DNA of 64,000 bases from an uncultured Clostridia bacterium (GTDB taxonomy: Bacteria; Bacillota; Clostridia; Oscillospirales; Acutalibacteraceae): positions 124,001-188,000 of the forward strand of contig CAKZZL010000036.1 in the NCBI GenBank assembly GCA_937884995.1. The letters run 5' to 3'. Within the stretch, counting starts at the first letter, position 1. The number at the start of each line of letters is the position of its first letter. The position numbers were made by a program, and so were the translations under genes. Below the pieces are notes generated by a model. That model saw only the letters and a list, made by a program, of their open reading frames with translations, did not search any database and was not told the origin of the DNA. Positions 1 through 7,909 of this stretch are shown one piece after another.

Positions 1-178
1 TATCGCTGAGTATTCTTAGCATTACTGTTACGTCTTTAATGTCGGGAACATTTTCAATTCTGCATGTGCCTTCGGCAAGAAGTGTCGCAGGCAAGATAGC
101 GACAACTGAATTTTTAGCTCCGCTGATAGATACGGAACCATGGAGTTTATTCCCGCCATTTATTACGATTTTTTCCAA
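1..178 (-). CDS. murA: MurA, UDP-GlcNAc enolpyruvyl transferase (partial, N-terminus only)
   Basis: First committed step of peptidoglycan synthesis: transfers enolpyruvate from PEP to UDP-N-acetylglucosamine in the cytoplasm. Only the first 59 codons are inside the window; the rest lies off the left edge. The translated start has the family's N-terminal pattern, with ISGAKN placing Lys22-Asn23 exactly where MurA has its substrate-contacting pair, followed by LPATLLAEG and NVPDIKDV. The start is a TTG at 178, chosen because AGGAGTG lies eight bases upstream and no ATG or GTG fits. Bacillota often carry two MurA paralogues, so murA versus murZ cannot be decided from this fragment. Confidence 0.88.
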   Translation of the reverse strand, partial: MEKIVINGGNKLHGSVSISGAKNSVVAILPATLLAEGTCRIENVPDIKDVTVMLRILSD

Positions 179-345
179 GGATTTTCACTCCTAAAGATAA
201 AATAATAATAAGCAAAAAATATGCGTTTTGCTAAATGTAGTTTCTCATTTTCACACAAACGCCTTATATAGTATATCATCTTTGCATGGAAAATAAAAGA
301 CATTTTTTAAAAATTCCTGAATAAATTGTTAAGAAGAAAAAGTCG

Positions 346-374
346 TTGAAAGAAAATCTATATTATTGTATAAT
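346..374 (+). promoter_or_regulatory. Sigma-A-type promoter of the HAD-rarA operon
   Basis: TTGAAA at 346-351 and a perfect TATAAT at 369-374 are separated by 17 bp, about 60 bp ahead of the HAD phosphatase start. Seen directly in sequence; start site not mapped. Confidence 0.72.
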
Positions 375-432
375 ATTTTTGCTCTCTCCCGAAGCCATGA
401 CACAGATAAGCCAAAGGTTGGAAAATAACTAA

Positions 433-1077
433 ATGAACAGATATAAATATATACTTTTTGATTTTGACGGAACGCTTGTGGATTCATCCGAAGGGATTTA
501 TAAAAGCCTTATATATGCCTTTAATGCATACGGTCATGAGATACCGTCAGATGACCTTCTCCGGCAGTTTATAGGACCGCCTCTTTTTTACAGTTTCACA
601 AAGCTTTTCTCTTTTTCAGACGAACATGCAGAGCAGATGATTGAAAAGTACCGTGAAAGATACAAAGTGAAAGGCTATCTTGAAAATACTGTGTATCCCG
701 GCATACCGGAAACACTGAAAGCATTGAAGGAAAGCGGGCATATTCTCGCAACCGCCTCATCCAAGCCCCTTAAATTTGTGACAGATATATGCAAGCAAAG
801 AGACCTTATTGACTCTTTTGATTATCTCGGTGGAACCACATTCGCAGGTTCAAATGACTCAAAAGCCAGCGTTATACTCAATGCAATGAGTAGTATCGGT
901 GCAAATAAAGACAATACACTTATGGTGGGCGACCGTCTTTTTGATATAGAGGGCGCTCATCAGGCAGGAATACCCTGCTGCGCCGTGACATTCGGTTTCG
1001 GCAGCCGTGATGAATTTCTTGAATACAAAGCAGAATATATTATAGATAAGGCAGAAAAGTTGCTGAATATCGTATAA
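433..1077 (+). CDS. HAD-superfamily phosphatase, phosphoglycolate phosphatase/PpaX-like
   Basis: Cytoplasmic HAD hydrolase of 214 residues, typical of the Gph/PpaX/5'-nucleotidase-like group. Motif I is FDFDGTLVD with the nucleophile and acid-base aspartates at 10 and 12. Motif II is the serine in ATASSKP (about 115-121), and the acidic motif IV is in MVGDRLFDIEGA (about 177-188). A helical cap of about 65 residues sits between motifs I and II. Substrate cannot be told from sequence; phosphoglycolate, pyrophosphate-derived serine-P or a nucleotide are possible. It is the first gene of an operon with rarA and two deoxynucleotide enzymes, which mildly favours a nucleotide or phosphosugar house-cleaning role. 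A ribosome site (AAGGAGG) for rarA overlaps its stop. Confidence 0.85.
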   Translation: MNRYKYILFDFDGTLVDSSEGIYKSLIYAFNAYGHEIPSDDLLRQFIGPPLFYSFTKLFSFSDEHAEQMIEKYRERYKVKGYLENTVYPGIPETLKALKESGHILATASSKPLKFVTDICKQRDLIDSFDYLGGTTFAGSNDSKASVILNAMSSIGANKDNTLMVGDRLFDIEGAHQAGIPCCAVTFGFGSRDEFLEYKAEYIIDKAEKLLNIV

Positions 1078-1088
1078 GGAGGAATTTT

Positions 1089-2360
1089 GTGTCCACACCT
1101 CTTGCAGACAGACTGAGACCGCAAAGCATAGATGAAATGGTCGGTCAAAAACATCTTTTAGGACCAAACAGTCCCTTGAGAAATATAATCGAATCGGGTC
1201 AGCTCCCGAATCTCATTTTTTACGGTCCTTCCGGAACAGGGAAGACAACTCTTGCCAGGATTATCGCGAGCAGCACAAAACGAAAACTGCATCATATAAA
1301 CGGAACAAGTGCTTCAACTGCAGATATCAAGTCAATCATAAGCGAACTTGATACATTTGTCGCTCCGAACGGTATCTTGCTATATCTTGATGAGATTCAA
1401 TATTTCAACAAAAAACAGCAGCAGTCACTTCTTGAATATATTGAAAGCGGTCAGATAACGCTGATAGCATCAACTACCGAAAATCCGTATTTTTATATAT
1501 ACAGCGCCGTTCTTTCCAGATGCACAGTTTTTGAATTCAAGTCGGTGACTCCGGAAGATGTTGTCCCGGCTATTGACAGAGCTTTTGACTTTATGGAAAA
1601 AGAACTCTCTACAAAACTGGAAATTGAAGACGGTGTTGTCGAGAATATATCCATCGCATGCGGGGGAGATGTCCGCAAATCCTTAAATTTTGTTGAGCTC
1701 GCGTGCCTGGCCGCACCGACTGCCGATAATATGCGAAGAATCACAAGAGAAAGTCTGCTCACACTGACTCAAAAGAACACATTCAGATATGATAAGTTCG
1801 GTGATGAGCATTATGACATCCTTTCAGCATATCAAAAATCAATGCGCGGAAGTGACCCTGATGCAGCACTTCATTATCTCGCCAGACTTCTTGAGGCCGG
1901 AGATATGCCCTCTGCCATAAGAAGACTTTTGGTTTGTGCCACAGAAGATGTAGGCCTTGCCTATCCCCAGATAATACCCGTTGTAAAAGCATGTTGTGAT
2001 ATAGCTTTGCAGTTAGGTATGCCGGAAGCTTCAATTCCCTTGGGAGATGCCGTTATCTTAGTCGCGACAAGCCCAAAAAGTGTAAGTGGCAACTTTGCAA
2101 TAAAAGCTGCTATGGAAGATGTTAAAAACGGCAACTATGGTAAGATTCCGCGTCAGCTGCAAAACAAGCATTTTGATGGGGAAGACAATCAAAATAAAGG
2201 TCAGTTCTATAAATATCCCCATGATTTCCCGAATCACTGGGTAAGACAGCAATATCTGCCGGATCAGATAAAGGATGCAAAATATTATAGCTTCGGCGAT
2301 AATAAAAATGAACAGGCTTTTTATGAATATTGGAAAAAGATAAAAGGAGAGGACATATAA
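1089..2360 (+). CDS. rarA: Replication-associated recombination protein A (RarA/MgsA) AAA+ ATPase
   Basis: Clamp-loader-like AAA+ ATPase that acts at stalled replication forks. Length 423 matches the family. Opens with LADRLRPQSIDEMVGQKHL, the characteristic N-terminus shared with RuvB/RFC. Walker A GPSGTGKT is at 46-53, Walker B LYLDEIQ near 98-104 and sensor 1 STTENP near 130. The C-terminal half carries the MgsA tetramerisation region (GMPEASIPLGDAVI). GTG start at 1089, seven bases after AAGGAGG at 1076-1082. The stop overlaps the next gene's start (TAATG), so the dCMP deaminase is translationally coupled. Confidence 0.93.
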   Translation: MSTPLADRLRPQSIDEMVGQKHLLGPNSPLRNIIESGQLPNLIFYGPSGTGKTTLARIIASSTKRKLHHINGTSASTADIKSIISELDTFVAPNGILLYLDEIQYFNKKQQQSLLEYIESGQITLIASTTENPYFYIYSAVLSRCTVFEFKSVTPEDVVPAIDRAFDFMEKELSTKLEIEDGVVENISIACGGDVRKSLNFVELACLAAPTADNMRRITRESLLTLTQKNTFRYDKFGDEHYDILSAYQKSMRGSDPDAALHYLARLLEAGDMPSAIRRLLVCATEDVGLAYPQIIPVVKACCDIALQLGMPEASIPLGDAVILVATSPKSVSGNFAIKAAMEDVKNGNYGKIPRQLQNKHFDGEDNQNKGQFYKYPHDFPNHWVRQQYLPDQIKDAKYYSFGDNKNEQAFYEYWKKIKGEDI

Positions 2361-2857
2361 TGGCAAAAAGAGAAGACTATATTTCATGGGATGAATATTT
2401 TATGGGAATTGCTTTGCTTTCATCATACAGAAGCAAAGATCCGAGCACTCAGGTCGGTGCCTGCATAGTTGATGACAACAACAAGATTATGTCCGTAGGA
2501 TATAACGGTTTTCCAAAAGGCTGCGATGATGATGACTTTCCTTGGGACAGAAGTGGCGATGAATACGATACAAAATATCCTTATGTATGCCATGCCGAAC
2601 TCAATGCAATCTTAAATGCAGGCGGAAGAAACTTAAGCGGCTGCAAAATTTATGTTGCATTGTTCCCGTGTAATGAGTGTGCCAAAGCAATAATACAGTC
2701 TGGAATCAAAGAAGTAATATACATTTCGGATAAGTATTATGATACAGTGGGCAACAGGGCATCAAGGCGTATGTTTGATGCATCAGGTGTTAAATATACC
2801 AAGATAAAGCTCTCTCATGAATCACTCTCCATCAGTTTCAAGGAAGAGGATATATAA
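2360..2857 (+). CDS. dCMP deaminase-family zinc protein
   Basis: Converts dCMP to dUMP, feeding thymidylate synthesis. The zinc site is visible: HAE at 78-80 (His ligand and catalytic Glu) and PCNEC at 103-107 (two Cys ligands). VGACIVDDNNKIMSVGYNG is the usual first strand-loop. Start taken at the ATG overlapping the rarA stop (AGGAGAGG just upstream), giving 165 residues; an upstream in-frame ATG at 2330 lies inside rarA and is less likely. Its stop overlaps the following start by one base, so rarA, this gene and the HD nucleotidase are tightly coupled. ComEB-type proteins belong to the same family. Confidence 0.9.
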   Translation: MAKREDYISWDEYFMGIALLSSYRSKDPSTQVGACIVDDNNKIMSVGYNGFPKGCDDDDFPWDRSGDEYDTKYPYVCHAELNAILNAGGRNLSGCKIYVALFPCNECAKAIIQSGIKEVIYISDKYYDTVGNRASRRMFDASGVKYTKIKLSHESLSISFKEEDI

Positions 2858-3441
2858 TGGCTAAAAATGATTTTTTCGCATTCGCGTCCCGTACTAGGTT
2901 CATAAACAGATGGGCTCTTATGCGCAATACCAGATACGAAACTTTGAGCGAGCATTCGTATGATGTCGCTCAGATAGCTCATGCTCTTGCAGTTATAGGG
3001 AATGAAAAGCTTAATAAAAACTACAATACGGAAAGGGCTGCGCTTATCGGCCTTTATCATGATCTTCCGGAGATAATAACAGGAGATCTGCCCACACCTG
3101 TCAAGTACTATAACGAAGAGACAAAAACAGCATACAAGGCAGTCGAAAAAAACGCTGCAAATCAGCTTCTCGATATGCTTCCGGAATATATGAGAAAATC
3201 ATATTCTCCTCTTTTAAAGAAAAAGGCGGAAGATAAAGAGCTTTGGAAACTTGTAAAGGCTGCAGACAAGATCTCGGCATATATCAAATGTGTCGGTGAG
3301 CGAAAAGCAGGCAACAGTGAATTTGTCGATGCAGAAAAGTCAACACTCAAACTTTTGCAAAAGCTGAATTGTCCCGAAGCTGACATATTCATGGAAGAGT
3401 TTGCTTCATCTTATGAAAAATCACTTGATGAGTTAAAATGA
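2857..3441 (+). CDS. yfbR: HD-domain 5'-deoxynucleotidase, YfbR type
   Basis: Dephosphorylates deoxyribonucleoside 5'-monophosphates. Length (194) and key residues match YfbR position for position: Arg18-Trp19, His33, His68-Asp69 and Asp137 are all present, i.e. the divalent metal site and the substrate discriminators known in the E. coli enzyme. Coupled to the dCMP deaminase by a TAATG overlap, so the two together plausibly adjust dCMP/dUMP pools; that pairing is inference. Last gene of its operon, with a hairpin terminator 30 bp downstream. Confidence 0.88.
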   Translation: MAKNDFFAFASRTRFINRWALMRNTRYETLSEHSYDVAQIAHALAVIGNEKLNKNYNTERAALIGLYHDLPEIITGDLPTPVKYYNEETKTAYKAVEKNAANQLLDMLPEYMRKSYSPLLKKKAEDKELWKLVKAADKISAYIKCVGERKAGNSEFVDAEKSTLKLLQKLNCPEADIFMEEFASSYEKSLDELK

Positions 3442-3469
3442 AATAAGCAAAAAAAATATATATAAAAAG

Positions 3470-3504
3470 CCCACCGGCATCTCGTTAATTTGCGAACCGG
3501 TGGG
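3470..3504. terminator. Bidirectional terminator between convergent genes
   Basis: CCCACCGG (3470-3477) pairs with CCGGTGGG (3497-3504). An A-run precedes it and a T-rich run follows, so it can serve both the nucleotidase (plus) and the ABC exporter (minus). Confidence 0.85.
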
Positions 3505-3530
3505 TTAACTTTTTATTCTTTGGTTTTGAC

Positions 3531-5426
3531 TTATGTGAGTTCAAACTGGCCTGTGTAAAGCTGATAATATCTTCCCTTTTGTCTAAGCAGTTCTTCATGG
3601 TCTCCTCTTTCGATGATTTCACCATGTTCCAGAACCATAATTGCTTTAGCATTTCTTACGGTTGAAAGTCTGTGAGCTATAACAAAGACCGTTCTGCCGT
3701 TCATGAGTTTATCCATGCCCTGCTCTATAAGTTTCTCTGTTCTTGTATCAATTGATGAAGTTGCTTCATCAAGTATGAGTACAGGCGGGTCTGCAACCGC
3801 TGCTCTCGCAATTGCAAGAAGCTGTCTTTGTCCCTGGGAAAGGTTTGAGCCGTCTCTTGTCAGGACTGTATCATAGCCTTGCGGCAATGCCATAATGAAG
3901 TCATGTGCATTGGCAAGTTTTGCAGCATTTTCTATCTGTTCACGGCTTGCATCAAGATTACCATAGCGTATATTATCCTCAACCGTACCCGTAAACAGAT
4001 GCGTATCCTGAAGAACCATTGCAAGGCTTCTTCTTAAGTCATCTTTCTTTATCTTCTTGATATTGATGCCGTCATACCGGATTTTGCCTTCTGATATATC
4101 ATAGAATCTGTTAATAAGGTTTGTTATAGTTGTCTTTCCTGCACCGGTGGAACCGACAAAAGCAATCTTTTGACCGGGATTTGCATAAAGTGAAATATTG
4201 TTAAGAACTGTTTTCCTGCCGTCATAAGAGAAAGAAACATTCTCAAACTCAACTTTGCCTTCAAGCTTTGTATATGTGACAGTGTTATCTGTGCTGTGGG
4301 TGTGTTTCCATGCCCAAAGTCCTGTATGCTCTTCACATTCACACAAATCTCCGTTTCCATCATATTTGGCATTTACAAGAGTTACATATCCCTCGTCTTT
4401 TTCGGCCTGCTCATCAAGATAGTCGAAGATTCTCTCTGCGCCTGCTATTGCCATAATGGCATTGTTGAATTGCTGGGATGTATTTACTATCGGCATTGAA
4501 AAATTTCTCGAATAAGTCAGGAAAGCTATGAGCGAACCGGGAGAAATAATTCCCTTTATTACAGTAACTGCGCCGACTGATGCACAAATTGCGTAATTAA
4601 GATGAGTGAGGTTGTTCATTATAGGCATAAGTATGCTTGCAAAAGTATTTGCACCGGTAGATGCCTTCCTGAGTTTTTCGTTTTTCTCGAAGAACTCATC
4701 TTTTATCTCATCTTCATGATTAAAGATCTTAACAACTTTCTGACCGCTGATGGTCTCTTCCACAAAGCCGTTAACTTTTGCTATTTCATCCTGCTGCTTT
4801 TTGAAGAAGTTTGCACTTTTTGAGCCGAGCTTCTTCGTAAGGAAAAGCATAATTGCAAGCATGGCGATAACAATAAGAGTCAGCCATCTTCCGTAATATA
4901 TCATAAGTATAAACGAACCTGTTATGGTTATCAGTGATGATATGATGGATGAAAGACTTTGTGATAAGAACATTCTGAGTGACTCGACATCGTTTGTGAA
5001 TCTGCTCATTATTTCCCCGTTTGGCACAGAGTCATAGAAGCTGATCGGCAAATCGGCAACTGAGTCAAAGAGGTCCTTTCTGAGACTTCTGAGAGTCTTT
5101 TGTGTAAAGAATATTATGCATCTCTCACGTCCGTATGCCGTAAAAAATCCAAGTACAAATACCACAATCATGAATATCATGTACTGTTTTACAGGTTCAA
5201 ATATCGCTATACTGAACTGATGGGTACCTGCTATCTGTGTAAAGAGTTTATCAATGATTGGCTGAATGAACAAGGATGCACAAACAGAAGCAACAGATGA
5301 GATAAGCGTAAAGAGAATAAGTCCTGTCAGCAGTGCCTTTTCCCTGAACATATACTTTATGAGTCTTTTAAGAGTTTTCTTTGTATTTTTGATTTCAGGC
5401 TTCGGTTTCATAGGAGGTCTTGGCAT
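3531..5426 (-). CDS. Heterodimeric ABC exporter subunit with the catalytic ATP site (BmrD/TM288-like)
   Basis: Half-transporter: six-helix exporter domain (about residues 25-335) fused to an ATPase domain. Walker A GSTGAGKTT is at 425-433, Walker B ILDEATS with the catalytic Glu near 554, and the switch His is in IAHRLST. The ABC signature is LSQGQRQ (529-535) instead of LSGGQ, the known signature change in the subunit that completes the degenerate site of a heterodimer. Odd feature: about 38 extra residues (350-387) between the two domains, rich in Cys, His and Trp (CECEEHTGLWAWKHTH). The start overlaps the stop of the partner (TGATG). Likely a multidrug or lipid exporter; substrate unknown. 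Confidence 0.9.
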   Translation of the reverse strand: MPRPPMKPKPEIKNTKKTLKRLIKYMFREKALLTGLILFTLISSVASVCASLFIQPIIDKLFTQIAGTHQFSIAIFEPVKQYMIFMIVVFVLGFFTAYGRERCIIFFTQKTLRSLRKDLFDSVADLPISFYDSVPNGEIMSRFTNDVESLRMFLSQSLSSIISSLITITGSFILMIYYGRWLTLIVIAMLAIMLFLTKKLGSKSANFFKKQQDEIAKVNGFVEETISGQKVVKIFNHEDEIKDEFFEKNEKLRKASTGANTFASILMPIMNNLTHLNYAICASVGAVTVIKGIISPGSLIAFLTYSRNFSMPIVNTSQQFNNAIMAIAGAERIFDYLDEQAEKDEGYVTLVNAKYDGNGDLCECEEHTGLWAWKHTHSTDNTVTYTKLEGKVEFENVSFSYDGRKTVLNNISLYANPGQKIAFVGSTGAGKTTITNLINRFYDISEGKIRYDGINIKKIKKDDLRRSLAMVLQDTHLFTGTVEDNIRYGNLDASREQIENAAKLANAHDFIMALPQGYDTVLTRDGSNLSQGQRQLLAIARAAVADPPVLILDEATSSIDTRTEKLIEQGMDKLMNGRTVFVIAHRLSTVRNAKAIMVLEHGEIIERGDHEELLRQKGRYYQLYTGQFELT

Positions 5427-7183
5427 CAGTCATCACCTCCTTGCTCATTTGCTTCATCTACGCCTTTCTGCTGAGATTCATATATATCCTTATATATCTC
5501 ATTTCTTTGAAGAAGTTCTTCATGGGTTCCAATATCATTTATTTCACCATTATCCATGATGATTATCTTATCGCAGTCCGAAATTGAAGAAACTCTCTGC
5601 GCTATTATTATCTTCGTGACATCGGCTTTTGATTTGCGAAGTCCGTCACGTATTTTTGCATCTGTCGCTGTATCCACAGCACTGGTTGAATCGTCTAAAA
5701 TCAGAATCTTCGGATTTTTGAGAAGCGCCCTTGCAATACAAAGTCTCTGCTTCTGGCCGCCGGATACGTTGACGCCTCCTTGGCCCAGATCCTGGTTGTA
5801 TCCATCAGGTCTTGCCAGAACAAACTCATGTGCATCTGCTATTTTGCATGCTTCTTCCAGTTCCTCCTGACTTGCATCCTTATTGCCCCAGCGCAGGTTT
5901 TCAGCAATTGTTCCTGAGAAAAGGACATTCTTCTGAAGCACCATACTTACTGCATCGCGCAAAGTACATAAATCATATTTTCTGACATCCACTCCGCCGA
6001 CAAGTACCTGCCCTTCACGAACATCATATAGTCTGGGTATAAGCTGAACGAGGGACGATTTTGAACTTCCGGTCGGTCCCATTATACCTACCATTTCGCC
6101 GCTTTCTATTCTGCATGATATGTTTTTCAATATATCTTTGCCTTCGCCGTATCCGAAACGGACATTTTTGAATTCTATTGATCCGTCTTCAACTTTTTCA
6201 ACCGGATTTTCAGGATTTTGTATATCCGGTATTTCGTTCAATACTTCCTGGATTCTCTTGGCAGATGCCTCTGACATAAAGATTTGTGCCAGCATAACGA
6301 TTGTGAAGATAAAGCCCATGAGAATCTGCATTACATATGCAAAGATTGCAGTGAAATTGCCGACACTCATTTCACCATATGAGATTGCCTTTGTTGACGC
6401 AATAACAATACCCATTATGGTCCCGTACATTACAAGCATCAAAAGCGGTTCTCCCAGCATAAGTATTTTTTCGGCATGTATTGCGGATTTGAATAAGTCT
6501 TCATTTGACTCGTTATATTTTTTCTTTTCATAATCCGTACGTACAAAGGATTTAACAACACGGATATTGGTCAGATTTTCCTGGATTGATGCATTGAAGT
6601 TATCAAACTTTTTAAGCATTATCTTGAATCTCTTCAATGCAATCGGTCCTGCAATTATCAATGCTATAACTATAAGGGGCAGGCTGATTGCAAATACAGA
6701 TGAGACTCTCTTGCTCATTTTTACTGCAATAATGAGTGCAGAGGCCATTTGAATTGGCGATCTGAAAAAGCCGCGTATCAGCATAAGAAATGTGTTTTGT
6801 ACGCTGGTTACGTCTGTAGATACTCTTGTTATAAGTGAGGCTGTTGAAAATCTGTCTATATTGGAAAAGCTAAAAGTCTGTACTTTCCCGATAAGAGCGT
6901 TTCTCAGATTTGATCCGAATCCCATGCCGGCCAGAGAGGCAATTCTTGCCGCACTGGCACCGCAGATAAGTGAAAGACATGCATATATGAACATGCGAAC
7001 TCCCAGTTTCACAATAAGGTTCACATCTGAATTTGCGCCATCCGCTGTGATGATATCCACTATGTCAGACATAACTCTCGGAATCATAAGTTCAAAGACA
7101 ACTTCTCCTATCATAAGAATGGGACTTATGAATGCATATATTTTATATTCTTTGGCATATTTAAGTAATTTAAACATTCTCAT
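5426..7183 (-). CDS. Heterodimeric ABC exporter subunit with a degenerate ATP site (BmrC/TM287-like)
   Basis: Partner half-transporter of 585 residues: membrane domain (about 15-300) then ATPase domain with Walker A GPTGSSKSS (369-377), a normal signature VSGGQKQ, and two substitutions at catalytic positions. Walker B reads ILDDST, Asp for the catalytic Glu at about 498, and the switch loop reads IIAQRVSS, Gln for His. This is the pattern known for one half of heterodimeric exporters, and it complements the partner's altered signature. Walker A also has Ser where Gly precedes the Lys. The start codon lies 14 bp inside the MarR gene, so all three are one operon. Confidence 0.9.
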   Translation of the reverse strand: MRMFKLLKYAKEYKIYAFISPILMIGEVVFELMIPRVMSDIVDIITADGANSDVNLIVKLGVRMFIYACLSLICGASAARIASLAGMGFGSNLRNALIGKVQTFSFSNIDRFSTASLITRVSTDVTSVQNTFLMLIRGFFRSPIQMASALIIAVKMSKRVSSVFAISLPLIVIALIIAGPIALKRFKIMLKKFDNFNASIQENLTNIRVVKSFVRTDYEKKKYNESNEDLFKSAIHAEKILMLGEPLLMLVMYGTIMGIVIASTKAISYGEMSVGNFTAIFAYVMQILMGFIFTIVMLAQIFMSEASAKRIQEVLNEIPDIQNPENPVEKVEDGSIEFKNVRFGYGEGKDILKNISCRIESGEMVGIMGPTGSSKSSLVQLIPRLYDVREGQVLVGGVDVRKYDLCTLRDAVSMVLQKNVLFSGTIAENLRWGNKDASQEELEEACKIADAHEFVLARPDGYNQDLGQGGVNVSGGQKQRLCIARALLKNPKILILDDSTSAVDTATDAKIRDGLRKSKADVTKIIIAQRVSSISDCDKIIIMDNGEINDIGTHEELLQRNEIYKDIYESQQKGVDEANEQGGDD

Positions 7184-7637
7184 TCCCCTTTCTTACTTTG
7201 ATATTGTTCTCTTTGGCAAGCTTTATGATATTCTGATTCAAGAGCTTCATGAATTCATTTGCTTTACATGCATCCTCATCCGGGAGATTCCCGAAGATTT
7301 CATCGTCAATTCCTTTGATTGTTTCATCCGCTCTTTTTTGAGCCTTTATACCTTTCTCTGTCAGATTAAGAGTGTTTTTCCTTGCGTCCTTTTCATCCGG
7401 ACTTCTTTCTATAAGTCCGGACTTTTCCATCCTTTTAACGGACGTTGCTATCGAAGCAGGCGATACATTTAAGAACTCAGCAATTTCATTCTGGCTGGCC
7501 CCGGGGTGTTCCGACAGAAATTTCAGTATAGGAGGCTGACCGAAATATATTCCGTTTTCTTCAAATCTTTTCTCTGCTATTTGCCTGTAAAGGCAACCGT
7601 AGATATGTAGATTTTTCGAAAGTTCATTTCCCTTCAT
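7170..7637 (-). CDS. MarR-family transcriptional regulator of the ABC exporter operon
   Basis: Winged-helix repressor of 155 residues. The HTH is SQNEIAEFLNVSPASIATSVKRM (recognition helix SPASIATSVKRM) and the wing contains RSPDEKDARKNTL, where DxRxxxxxLT is the MarR signature. Start taken at the ATG at 7637, seven bases after AGAGGT; a longer frame from 7688 would begin inside the -10 box. First gene of the exporter operon and overlapping the next gene by 14 bp, so it probably represses its own operon and releases DNA on binding a ligand, as is typical of MarR-exporter pairs. Two direct repeats lie between its promoter and start. Confidence 0.9.
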   Translation of the reverse strand: MKGNELSKNLHIYGCLYRQIAEKRFEENGIYFGQPPILKFLSEHPGASQNEIAEFLNVSPASIATSVKRMEKSGLIERSPDEKDARKNTLNLTEKGIKAQKRADETIKGIDDEIFGNLPDEDACKANEFMKLLNQNIIKLAKENNIKVRKGNENV

Positions 7638-7657
7638 AATTTTACCTCTGAAAATAT

Positions 7658-7684
7658 TTAATCGCTTAATTATTAACCGCTTAA
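7658..7684 (-). promoter_or_regulatory. Probable MarR operator (two 12-bp near-palindromic repeats)
   Basis: On the minus strand, TTAAGCGGTTAA (7684-7673) and TTAAGCGATTAA (7669-7658) repeat with a 15-bp period, starting two bases after the -10 box. Each half is itself an imperfect palindrome. Position over the transcription start fits autorepression by the adjacent MarR protein; binding is inference. Confidence 0.65.
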
Positions 7685-7686
7685 CC

Positions 7687-7714
7687 ATTATACTATCATA
7701 TATATAAATGTCAA
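7687..7714 (-). promoter_or_regulatory. Promoter of the marR-ABC exporter operon
   Basis: TTGACA (7714-7709), 16-bp spacer, TATAAT (7692-7687): both boxes match consensus. It reads toward the MarR start at 7637. Confidence 0.8.
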
Positions 7715-7843
7715 TGGAATTCTAGATAATAGTTTTGTGGTCTTTCATTGCCTTGGACCACAACATCTTGTGACTTTCTAACAAATTGCACAAAAGCCAC
7801 CCTCAAATTTCGGCAGTATTTTGACTATTTTGTTGAAAAATGC

Positions 7844-7872
7844 TTGAATATTTTACTCTTGAGTGGTAGAAT
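7844..7872 (+). promoter_or_regulatory. Promoter of the glycogen operon
   Basis: TTGAAT (7844-7849), 17-bp spacer, TAGAAT (7867-7872), 37 bp ahead of glgB. The stretch 7715-7843 shows no gene. Confidence 0.6.
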
Positions 7873-7909
7873 AAAGTCGTAAATTTCTATTTATAAAGGG
7901 GTGCAGCCT

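Noticed and set aside
6120..7472. Long plus-strand frames (137 and 226 codons) across the ABC exporter and MarR genes
   Set aside because: Antisense shadows of well-supported genes; hydrophobic composition mirrors the membrane domain codons and no ribosome site precedes them.
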